The notes under the pieces: generated by a model
The model's input: only the letters and a program-made list of their open reading frames with translations
Database searches by the model: none
What the model was told of the DNA's origin: nothing
Source of the DNA: Salinisphaera sp. G21_0
GTDB taxonomy: Bacteria; Pseudomonadota; Gammaproteobacteria; Pseudomonadales; Endozoicomonadaceae
Direction of reading: 5' to 3'
Assembly (NCBI RefSeq): GCF_017744115.1
Contig: NZ_JAGHQW010000005.1
Coordinates: forward strand, 1 to 64,000
DNA: 64,000 nucleotides
Part shown: piece after piece, positions 16,355 through 23,333 of the stretch
Layout: each line of letters begins with the position of its first letter
How positions within the stretch are numbered: position 1 is the first letter of the stretch
Made by a program: the position numbers and the translations under genes

Positions 16355-17626
16355 ATGTCGGTAACACACTCTGACGCTGGTCTCGCCATCCCTATGCTGA
16401 TCTTTTGCGGCCTGTTTTTATTGGCGGCTATTTCGGCAATCCTGCTTAAAAAGCTGCGTTTTCCCTATACTATTGGGCTGGTTGTGATCGGTATGGCCCT
16501 GGGGATAGCGGCTGAATATTCTGAAATACTGGCACCTTTGCTCCGTCTTTCCCTGACTCATGACCTGATTATGTACGTTTTGCTCCCCGTACTGGTGTTT
16601 GAGGCGGCCATTAATATAAAGTTTTCCGCCCTGATGAAAGAGCTGGTGCCTGTATTGATGCTGGCCATTGTGGGAGTGATTTTGTCTACCCTGGTTCTCG
16701 GTGTGGTTCTGGGTGAGTTGACGTCTCTGACGCTGGCGGGCGCGCTGCTGTTTGGTGCGCTGATTTCGGCAACGGATCCAGTGGCCGTGATTGCGCTTTT
16801 TAAAGAGGTGAAAGCGCCTGAACGGATGTCTCTGCTGATGGATGCAGAGAGTTTGTTTAACGATGCAACCGCGATCGTTATGTTTGGCATTGTGCTTTCG
16901 ATTATCCAATCGGGTACAGGGCTGTCCGGTAGCACGGCTTTTGCTGCCTTTATCGAGTTCTTCAGGGTTTTCTTTGGCGGGATTTTTGTGGGTGCGGCCA
17001 TGGGGGCAGCCATGCTGGTACTACTCAGGTTGTCCCGGGGGATGCCTTATGTGCATATTGCTCTGACAACTATCCTGGCTTTTACCAGCTTTATTATTGC
17101 TGACCATGTCTTTGAAACGTCCGGTGTCATGTCGGTTATCGCTGCCGGGATTGTCACTCGCAGCTATGGCCGTCGGGCCATGGCTGACTTTATGACATTG
17201 CGTCACCTGGATCCTTACTGGGAGTTTATGGCATTTGTAGCCAATAGCTTTATTTTCCTGCTGTTAGGGTTAAGTGAGGACTTCCTGCTGCGGAATATTG
17301 AGCGGCTCGGTACGATCTACCCCACGTTAATCGTTGCCATTGTCGCCGTTCTTATGGCGCGCTTTCTGGTGGTATATCTGTTGCTGCCCGTCAGCAACCT
17401 GATGCCATTGAGTAATCAAGTGGACAGCCATTCAATGAAGGTGATGTTCTGGGGCGGATTGAGAGGGGTTGTGCCTGTTGCCCTGATGCTATCGATCCCG
17501 GACTCCATGCCTGAAAAGCGCATGATCATAGAAATGACGCTTGCCGTTATTCTTTTCTCACTGTTGATTCAGGGTACAACCATTGGCTGGTTGATGTCCC
17601 GTTTGGGGATAAAAAGGGAAGCCTGA
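16355..17626 (+). CDS. Cation/proton antiporter, CPA1 (NhaP) type
   Basis: The inner-membrane protein of 423 residues has about 12 helices and exchanges Na+ or K+ for H+. The ion-binding motif ISATDPVAVIALFKE (about residues 140-155) and ESLFNDATAIVMFG (about 167-180) are the two conserved CPA1 blocks, including the ND pair. A longer frame from 16310 exists, but the ATG at 16355 has GGAA upstream and starts just before the first hydrophobic helix. There is no C-terminal TrkA domain, so it is a short form. Confidence 0.9.
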   Translation: MSVTHSDAGLAIPMLIFCGLFLLAAISAILLKKLRFPYTIGLVVIGMALGIAAEYSEILAPLLRLSLTHDLIMYVLLPVLVFEAAINIKFSALMKELVPVLMLAIVGVILSTLVLGVVLGELTSLTLAGALLFGALISATDPVAVIALFKEVKAPERMSLLMDAESLFNDATAIVMFGIVLSIIQSGTGLSGSTAFAAFIEFFRVFFGGIFVGAAMGAAMLVLLRLSRGMPYVHIALTTILAFTSFIIADHVFETSGVMSVIAAGIVTRSYGRRAMADFMTLRHLDPYWEFMAFVANSFIFLLLGLSEDFLLRNIERLGTIYPTLIVAIVAVLMARFLVVYLLLPVSNLMPLSNQVDSHSMKVMFWGGLRGVVPVALMLSIPDSMPEKRMIIEMTLAVILFSLLIQGTTIGWLMSRLGIKREA

Positions 17627-17907
17627 CGCCACTGAATTCAATCAATATTTGGGTGCTGTTGGCTCTCAGCCTTATAATACCTGTTTTGGCATTCTGTCAG
17701 CCTGCGCCCACCGAGAGGCTGACCGAGAATGGCACCCATAGCGAGGATGGCAGAAAATTGAGGATAAAAATTCGGTTTTGTGAGGTGAATAGCGGGGCTA
17801 TTTGCCGAACAAAAGCGGATTTTTAGACCAATTTGCTGCCACCGCAGTAGGGCTGTCTATTCTCGGTCAGCCTCCCGGGGCTCGGGCGTTATTGAGAAAG
17901 CAATTCC

Positions 17908-19386
17908 ATGACTGTACGCACCCGTATTGCACCTTCCCCTACCGGCGATCCTCATGTCGGTACTGCTTATATCGCCCTTTTTAATCTGGCGTTTGCCAAG
18001 AGTCAGGGCGGCCAGTTCCTGCTTCGTATAGAAGATACGGATCAAACGAGAAGTACCCCTGAATCCGAGCAACAGATTCTCGACTCGCTGCGCTGGCTTG
18101 GATTGAATTGGGATGAGGGTCCTGATGTTGGCGGCCCACACGGCCCTTATCGACAGAGTGAGCGTCGGGAAATCTACGCTGATCATGCTCAAATCCTGCT
18201 GGATAAAGGGCATGCATTCCGTTGCTTCTGCTCATCAGTGCGTCTTGATGCCCTGCGTGCAGAACAAATGGCTAACAAGCAGACACCCGGGTACGATGGT
18301 CACTGCCTGCATCTTTCTGAGGACGACGTTCAGGCCAGGCTGAATGCGGGCGAGCCTCACGTTGTCCGGATGAAAGTGCCTGACAGTGGCGTCTGCACGG
18401 TGGATGATATGCTCCGTGGTACCATCGAGATTGACTGGTCCCAGGTGGATATGCAGGTTCTGGTGAAAGCCGATGGCATGCCAACCTATCATCTGGCCAA
18501 TGTTGTTGATGACCACCTGATGGAAATCACGCATGTTATTCGTGGTGAGGAGTGGATCAACTCTGCGCCCAAGCATCAGTTGTTGTACGAATACTTTGGT
18601 TGGCAGATGCCTGTGCTCTGCCATATGCCGCTGTTGCGAAACCCTGATAAGAGCAAGTTATCCAAGCGCAAGAACCCAACCTGTATTACTTACTATCGTG
18701 ATATGGGGTATCTGCCGGAAGCGCTGTTGAACTACCTCGGTCGTATGGGCTGGTCCATGCCAGACGAACGGGAGAAGTTCAGCCTGGAAGAGATGCTGGC
18801 GGATTTTGATCTCAAAAGGGTCTCTCTGGGCGGCCCGATTTTTGACCAGGAAAAACTGTCCTGGTTGAATGCCAGCTGGATTCGCGAAAACCTGACCACG
18901 GAGCAATTTGCCGATCGCCTGCATCACTGGTTACTGAACCGTGACTACCTGATGAAGTTTCTGCCAATGGCGAAAGAGCGTGTTGAGCGTCTCAGCGATT
19001 TCGCCCCCATTGCTGCCTTTATGTTCTCAGGTATGTTGAATCTGTCGCCTGAAGACTTTGCCCATAAAAAGCTGGAAGCGGGTGATGTTAAGAAGGTGTT
19101 GCAGTTCACGCTCTGGAAGCTTGAACAGCTGCGCCAGTGGCAGCGTGATCAGATTTTCGCGGAAATTAAAGGGCTTTCCAAAGCGATGGACATTAAACTG
19201 GGTGATTTTAATCATCCTGTCTTTGTTGCTATTGCCGGTACGCCAAACTCCTGGTCTGTTATGGAGTCTATGGAGATCCTGGGCCCGGATATGACGCGTG
19301 CACGCCTGCGTCATGCTGTTGAGGTGTTGGGTGGCGTTTCCAAAAAAGAAGCGAAGCGTCTGGAAAAAGAATTTGCAGCGCTTTAA
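17908..19386 (+). CDS. gltX: Glutamyl-tRNA synthetase
   Basis: The 492-residue class I synthetase charges tRNA-Glu. The HIGH-type motif is [14 protein letters not shown] (residues 8-21) and the KMSKS-type motif is KLSKRKN. A zinc site, C106, C108, C133 and H135 with 24 residues between the second and third ligands, matches the E. coli type. The ATG at 17908 gives the standard N-terminus. A terminator follows directly, and then a tRNA cluster containing four copies of its substrate tRNA-Glu. E. coli also has tRNA-Ala(GGC) genes beside gltX, so the neighbourhood is partly conserved. Confidence 0.97.
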   Translation: MTVRTRIAPSPTGDPHVGTAYIALFNLAFAKSQGGQFLLRIEDTDQTRSTPESEQQILDSLRWLGLNWDEGPDVGGPHGPYRQSERREIYADHAQILLDKGHAFRCFCSSVRLDALRAEQMANKQTPGYDGHCLHLSEDDVQARLNAGEPHVVRMKVPDSGVCTVDDMLRGTIEIDWSQVDMQVLVKADGMPTYHLANVVDDHLMEITHVIRGEEWINSAPKHQLLYEYFGWQMPVLCHMPLLRNPDKSKLSKRKNPTCITYYRDMGYLPEALLNYLGRMGWSMPDEREKFSLEEMLADFDLKRVSLGGPIFDQEKLSWLNASWIRENLTTEQFADRLHHWLLNRDYLMKFLPMAKERVERLSDFAPIAAFMFSGMLNLSPEDFAHKKLEAGDVKKVLQFTLWKLEQLRQWQRDQIFAEIKGLSKAMDIKLGDFNHPVFVAIAGTPNSWSVMESMEILGPDMTRARLRHAVEVLGGVSKKEAKRLEKEFAAL

Positions 19387-19406
19387 CCCGGCGGCTTCTT
19401 TGGGCT

Positions 19407-19433
19407 AAGGCCGGTTGTCTACCGGCCTTTTCT
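19407..19433 (+). terminator. Rho-independent terminator of gltX
   Basis: AAGGCCGG and CCGGCCTT pair around a 7-base loop, and the stem runs into TTTTCT, 20 bases after the gltX stop. Confidence 0.85.
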
Positions 19434-19487
19434 ATAGATGCATATATAACTGCACTATTATTTGATCATAATTTTTATAAGCGACGC

Positions 19488-19516
19488 TTGACAGGATAGG
19501 GGGGCATCCATATCAT
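19488..19516 (+). promoter_or_regulatory. Sigma70-type promoter of the tRNA cluster
   Basis: TTGACA (19488-19493) and TATCAT (19511-19516) are separated by exactly 17 bases. The TCGCCCTGCG stretch after the -10 box is GC-rich, like the discriminators of stringently controlled stable-RNA promoters. It lies about 100 bases before the first tRNA. Confidence 0.75.
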
Positions 19517-19617
19517 TCGCCCTGCGTTTCGGGGGTGGCAAAACAAAGCGTCCATCGAAAGGTGCTAAAGCAAAAGCAGTTGTTGAATACGCTAAGTATT
19601 GTTGCTGCGAAGGTTTT

Positions 19618-19693
19618 GGGGCTATAGCTCAGCTGGGAGAGCGCAACACTGGCAGTGTTGAGGTCAGCGGTTCGATCCCGCTTAGCTCCACCA
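19618..19693 (+). tRNA. tRNA-Ala (GGC)
   Basis: It forms a complete cloverleaf: acceptor GGGGCTA/TAGCTCC, anticodon stem CAACA/TGTTG, loop CTGGCAG with anticodon GGC, T-loop TTCGATC, and an encoded CCA. It is the first gene of the cluster after gltX. Confidence 0.97.
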
Positions 19694-19712
19694 AACATCG
19701 TTCGATGTTTGC

Positions 19713-19788
19713 GTCCCCTTCGTCTAGTGGCCTAGGACACCGCCCTTTCACGGCGGTAACAGGGGTTCGAGTCCCCTAGGGGACGCCA
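19713..19788 (+). tRNA. tRNA-Glu (TTC), copy 1
   Basis: Anticodon stem CCGCC/GGCGG encloses loop CTTTCAC (anticodon TTC). Acceptor GTCCCCT pairs with AGGGGAC, and CCA is encoded. It is identical to the other four Glu copies in the window. Confidence 0.97.
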
Positions 19789-19842
19789 CTTATTCTCTTG
19801 ACTTGAGAGCAGGGTTTGAAGAATCCTTAATATGTCTTCATT

Positions 19843-19918
19843 GCGGGAATAGCTCAGTTGGTAGAGCGCAACCTTGCCAAGGTTGAGGTCGCGAGTTCGA
19901 ACCTCGTTTCCCGCTCCA
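19843..19918 (+). tRNA. tRNA-Gly (GCC), copy 1
   Basis: Acceptor GCGGGAA pairs with TTCCCGC. Anticodon stem CAACC/GGTTG encloses loop TTGCCAA (anticodon GCC). CCA is encoded. Confidence 0.97.
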
Positions 19919-19954
19919 GATTCAGACCTGAAGCTGTCTTTAAAAGGTTTCACT

Positions 19955-20030
19955 GCGGGAATAGCTCAGTTGGTAGAGCGCAACCTTGCCAAGGTTGAGG
20001 TCGCGAGTTCGAACCTCGTTTCCCGCTCCA
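19955..20030 (+). tRNA. tRNA-Gly (GCC), copy 2
   Basis: Identical to copy 1, which lies 36 bases upstream. Its 3' flank (AATCTAGAGCTTAAG) recurs after the decayed Gly copy at 20548-20634, marking the duplicated unit. Confidence 0.97.
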
Positions 20031-20078
20031 AATCTAGAGCTTAAGTGATGATGTGTCATTTAAGTCAGAAGGTTTTGC

Positions 20079-20154
20079 GTCCCCTTCGTCTAGTGGCCTA
20101 GGACACCGCCCTTTCACGGCGGTAACAGGGGTTCGAGTCCCCTAGGGGACGCCA
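20079..20154 (+). tRNA. tRNA-Glu (TTC), copy 2
   Basis: Identical to copy 1. The spacer after it (CTTATTCTCT, then GAAGAATCCTTAATATGTC) repeats the spacer after copy 1. Confidence 0.97.
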
Positions 20155-20207
20155 CTTATTCTCTGACCAGAGAGCAGGATTTGAAGAATCCTTAATATGT
20201 CTTCACT

Positions 20208-20283
20208 GCGGGAATAGCTCAGTTGGTAGAGCGCAACCTTGCCAAGGTTGAGGTCGCGAGTTCGAACCTCGTTTCCCGCTCCA
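20208..20283 (+). tRNA. tRNA-Gly (GCC), copy 3
   Basis: Identical to the other two intact Gly copies, with encoded CCA. Confidence 0.97.
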
Positions 20284-20330
20284 AATCTAGAGTTCAAGTG
20301 GCTTGATGTTGCTTGGATCAGAAGGATTGC

Positions 20331-20406
20331 GTCCCCTTCGTCTAGTGGCCTAGGACACCGCCCTTTCACGGCGGTAACAGGGGTTCGAGTCCCCTAGGGG
20401 ACGCCA
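20331..20406 (+). tRNA. tRNA-Glu (TTC), copy 3
   Basis: Identical to copy 1, with anticodon TTC and encoded CCA. Confidence 0.97.
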
Positions 20407-20463
20407 CTATTATCAAAATGTTGTATTTGCTATCCAGAATGGCATAATGCGACAGGTTGATAT

Positions 20464-20539
20464 GGGGCTATAGCTCAGCTGGGAGAGCGCAACACTGGCA
20501 GTGTTGAGGTCAGCGGTTCGATCCCGCTTAGCTCCACCA
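20464..20539 (+). tRNA. tRNA-Ala (GGC), copy 2
   Basis: Identical to the Ala gene at 19618-19693, with anticodon GGC and encoded CCA. Confidence 0.97.
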
Positions 20540-20547
20540 TTTCTATT

Positions 20548-20634
20548 GCGGTAATTACTCGGTTGTTAGACCACTCTATTTCCAGGGTAGTGTCACACTT
20601 TCTTGTGACAAGAGTTATTGCATGCTTTGTTCCA
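20548..20634 (+). pseudogene. Decayed tRNA-Gly copy (first)
   Basis: It aligns with the intact tRNA-Gly genes over GCGG-AAT, GGTTG-TAGA and the 3' CCAAATCTAGAG flank, but about half the positions have changed. The anticodon stem no longer pairs and the T-loop lacks TTCGA. The acceptor stem can still form (GCGGTAA with TTATTGC, 20548-20554 and 20615-20621), as can a hairpin GTCACA/TGTGAC. It cannot be a normal tRNA. Confidence 0.75.
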
Positions 20635-20683
20635 AATCTAGAGCTTAAGCGATGATTGCATCATTTAAGTCAGAAGGTTTTGC

Positions 20684-20759
20684 GTCCCCTTCGTCTAGTG
20701 GCCTAGGACACCGCCCTTTCACGGCGGTAACAGGGGTTCGAGTCCCCTAGGGGACGCCA
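20684..20759 (+). tRNA. tRNA-Glu (TTC), copy 4
   Basis: Identical to the other Glu copies. It is preceded by the same 48-base spacer type as copy 2. Confidence 0.97.
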
Positions 20760-20812
20760 CTTATTCTCTTTCAGAGAGTCGGGGCTGATAAATTCTTAAA
20801 ATCACCTTCTCA

Positions 20813-20902
20813 GCCTGAATAGCTCAGTTGGCAGAATACAATGCTTGCCAGCGTTGAGGTAGAGCTTACTTGTTACAAGAGTCATTCTCGTTTTACCATC
20901 CA
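20813..20902 (+). pseudogene. Decayed tRNA-Gly copy (second)
   Basis: The 5' half (GCCTGAATAGCTCAGTTGGC) is close to the intact Gly genes, and GCC persists in CTTGCCAGCGTTGAGG. The T-arm region is disrupted by an insertion (about 20863-20880) before a recognisable TCTCGTTTTACCATCCA end. The acceptor stem is lost. It is the last element before the cluster terminator. Confidence 0.75.
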
Positions 20903-20904
20903 AT

Positions 20905-20936
20905 AAAAAAAATCAGCCATCAGGCTGATTTTTTTT
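20905..20936 (+). terminator. Terminator of the tRNA cluster
   Basis: AATCAGCC, loop ATCA and GGCTGATT form an 8-bp stem extended by A and T tracts on each side. The right T tract of eight makes it a strong, possibly bidirectional terminator. Confidence 0.9.
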
Positions 20937-21017
20937 GCGTGAATTTTCTTGTTCCCCTTTACCCATCAATCCTCTGTCTTACTCTGATTTCGGATCGGTC
21001 TCTGGCTAAAGTGGGTC

Positions 21018-21239
21018 TTAACGAGTCTGGGACTGACGTCTCTGCTTTTTCAGAGCTTTAAAGCCTTCTTTCAGTAAATCAACCAGCTTAAAGTCATTCT
21101 TGGCCGCATACACCTTAAATTCCCTGGAAAACTCAGGGGATACTCGGAAGCTGAGCCCGACCCATTCATCATTGGATGATTTGGCTTGCTGCTTATTTTT
21201 TGTGGTGGTGCTTTTGGGTTGTGCTTTCTGTCTGGGCAT
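21018..21239 (-). CDS. Small ribbon-helix-helix-like protein
   Basis: The 73-residue basic protein has a disordered Lys/Gln-rich N-terminus. It is followed by VGLSFRVSPEFSREFKVYAA and LVDLLKEGFKAL, a strand-helix-helix pattern resembling RHH DNA-binding proteins of the ParG or Arc type. GGGGGAAG precedes the ATG. No partner toxin or ParA gene is adjacent. Its role is unknown; a transcriptional repressor is the simplest guess. Confidence 0.65.
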   Translation of the reverse strand: MPRQKAQPKSTTTKNKQQAKSSNDEWVGLSFRVSPEFSREFKVYAAKNDFKLVDLLKEGFKALKKQRRQSQTR

Positions 21240-21415
21240 GGTCTTCCCCCATTCATTTTTGTTTAGAGTTGTGTGGATATATCGTCAAAAGTACTAAAGA
21301 GTTTAGAAGAAACAGGGGATTTCGCTGCTTTTGATGTTTTGAGAGGGTGGGGTTTGGCTTGAGAGGTTCTGGCGAAAGGTAATAGACACCGGCAGATGCC
21401 GGTGCCTGGCTCTGA

Positions 21416-22489
21416 TTACAGCACGTCGATGCTGTTCAGGTCATTATGGGCTTGCTCAAGACGGGAGATCATGGACTCCTGACCAGCTCGCAGCCAAACC
21501 CGTGGGTCGTAGAACTTTTTGTTTGGCTTGTCGGCACCTTCAGGGTTGCCCAGCTGGCCCTGCAGGTAAGCTTCGTTCTTCTTGTAGTAGTTCAGAACAC
21601 CTTCCCAGCATGCCCACTGGGTGTCTGTGTCGATGTTCATCTTTACTACGCCATAAGAGACGGATTCACGGATCTCTTCCAGGGTAGAGCCAGAGCCGCC
21701 GTGGAATACGAAGTTCAGTGACTTGGCTGGAATGCCGAACTTCTCAGAGCAGTACTTCTGGGAGTTGTCGAGAATCTTCGGTGTCAGCTGAACATTACCT
21801 GGCTTGTATACGCCGTGAACGTTGCCGAAAGAAGCGGCGATGGTGAAGCGATGGCTGATCTTGCTCAGAATTTCGTAAGCGTAGGCTACGTCTTCTGGCT
21901 GGGTGTACAGCATGGAGCTGTCCATGTGAGAGTTGTCAACGCCGTCTTCTTCGCCGCCTGTGCAGCCCAGTTCGAACTCCAGTGTCATGTCCATCTTGGC
22001 CATACGCGTCAGGTATTCGGCGCAAGTGGCAATGTTTTCTTCCAGAGACTCTTCAGACAGGTCGATCATGTGGGAAGAGAACAGTGGCTTGCCGTGCTGC
22101 TCGTAAAATTCTTCACCCGCAGTCAGCAGAGCATCAATCCATGGCAGCAGTTTGCGTGCAGCGTGGTCAGTGTGCAGGAGTACAGGAATGCCATAAGCTT
22201 CAGCAACCGCGTGGACGTATTTTGCCCCGGCAATGGCACCCAGGGCACCGGCAGGGTCAGTCTTCAGGCCTTTACCTGAGAAGAAGGACGCGCCACCGTT
22301 GGAGAACTGAATGATAACAGGAGACTTTACTTTAGCCGCAGCTTCAAGAACTGCATTGATTGAATCGGTGCCAACAACGTTCACTGCTGGAAGTGCAAAT
22401 TCACCGGCCTTGGCAGCTTCAAAGATTTTCTGAACGTCATCGCCGGTAACGACGCCTGGCTTTACCAGGTCCAGGATTTTTTGGGACAT
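21416..22489 (-). CDS. fbaA: Fructose-bisphosphate aldolase, class II
   Basis: The 357-residue zinc enzyme cleaves fructose 1,6-bisphosphate to DHAP and glyceraldehyde 3-phosphate. It starts MSQKILDLVKPGVVTGDDVQ as in the E. coli-type class IIA enzyme. HTDHAARKLLPW contains the catalytic Asp and a zinc His, ELGCTGGEEDG is the zinc/substrate loop, and FHGGSGSTLEEI binds phosphate. It is transcribed opposite to adhE, with a 580-base AT-rich region between their starts. It begins the glycolytic block. Confidence 0.97.
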   Translation of the reverse strand: MSQKILDLVKPGVVTGDDVQKIFEAAKAGEFALPAVNVVGTDSINAVLEAAAKVKSPVIIQFSNGGASFFSGKGLKTDPAGALGAIAGAKYVHAVAEAYGIPVLLHTDHAARKLLPWIDALLTAGEEFYEQHGKPLFSSHMIDLSEESLEENIATCAEYLTRMAKMDMTLEFELGCTGGEEDGVDNSHMDSSMLYTQPEDVAYAYEILSKISHRFTIAASFGNVHGVYKPGNVQLTPKILDNSQKYCSEKFGIPAKSLNFVFHGGSGSTLEEIRESVSYGVVKMNIDTDTQWACWEGVLNYYKKNEAYLQGQLGNPEGADKPNKKFYDPRVWLRAGQESMISRLEQAHNDLNSIDVL

Positions 22490-23070
22490 GTGACTGATTC
22501 TTCCTCGATCAAGGGTTAACGGTGTGTTTCAGTTTGAGTGCTGTGTCTGGTCAGGATGTCTTTTCTTGCGACCAAGGCTCAACGACGGGACCGAATCGTT
22601 CATCGATCTATCATCAGGGCTGAAAAATTCCGGAATAGACACTTCAAATTCTTGCTAATGATACGGAAAGGTTACAACAGGTAAAGCCTTTTTTCCTGAT
22701 TAATAAAAAACTATGGCGGGGGGATTTTATAACTGTTGTTTATTGTTGTCTGTTTCTGTTTTTTTTCAATGTGGTTGTGTTTTTTTCAGCGGCTGGATTT
22801 TGAAAATGTTGTTTCAGTTTATTGGTTTTTATTGAGAATGCCGTTTTTTAGCCGTTTTTCCGAAGATTTAGTCTGGGAAAAAGCATGTCAATGTATGAAT
22901 GCTGTTGATCTATTTTGATACTCTATTTGGCAAAAAAATCAATAGTGGTTTCTTGATTTGAATCAGTTTTTTTGAGGTTTTCTTGTGTTGTAATGCTGAA
23001 AACAGAGAGCGATATATACCTTAAGTCAAATAAAAAATATTTTTAAATAATTATTTGGAATAAAAGTTTT
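22490..23070. other. Divergent regulatory region between fbaA and adhE
   Basis: This 580-base AT-rich interval holds no convincing gene. It must contain the fbaA promoter (minus strand) and probably the adhE promoter, with a near-consensus FNR-type site at 22953-22966. Low-complexity T-rich runs at 22735-22860 give chance frames only. Confidence 0.6.
22953..22966. promoter_or_regulatory. FNR/Anr-type site upstream of adhE
   Basis: TTGATTTGAATCAG matches the consensus TTGAT-N4-ATCAA at nine of ten defined positions. It lies about 370 bases before adhE and about 105 bases before the small frame at 23071. AdhE is an anaerobic fermentation enzyme, so oxygen-dependent control fits. Confidence 0.55.
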
Positions 23071-23277
23071 GTGATACCCGGTGAACTTGCAAAGGCTGAC
23101 GCAGGCAATTTTATCGAAGTTGAGAGTTTACCAATAAATGGCAATGGTCAGGCATTAATACTCAGGATGCACTATCTTGAGGAGGTTGAAATAGAAGACG
23201 GAGACCTGATGATTGCCAGCTTATTAAACAGCATTTCTATTCTGGGCAAAGATATAAAAAAAATAGCCTCGGAATAA
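23071..23277 (+). CDS. Small acidic protein upstream of adhE (uncertain)
   Basis: A 68-codon frame begins with GTG and encodes a protein with reasonable composition: SLPINGNGQALILRMHYLEE, then a helix ending KDIKKIASE. It ends 56 bases before adhE and could be its leader gene. Support is limited: GTG start, weak ribosome binding site and no family that I recognise. Confidence 0.35.
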   Translation: MIPGELAKADAGNFIEVESLPINGNGQALILRMHYLEEVEIEDGDLMIASLLNSISILGKDIKKIASE

Positions 23278-23333
23278 TAGATAGTTTTTTTAAAGGTTAT
23301 CTTGGTTAACTACTAGAGTAGAGGGCGATAATC

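Noticed and set aside
19513-20369. Reverse frames across the tRNA cluster
   Set aside because: They translate tRNA genes and the spacers between them, a well-known source of false proteins.
22736-22918. Phe/Cys-rich 60-codon frame between fbaA and adhE
   Set aside because: It arises from T-rich low-complexity DNA and has no ribosome binding site.
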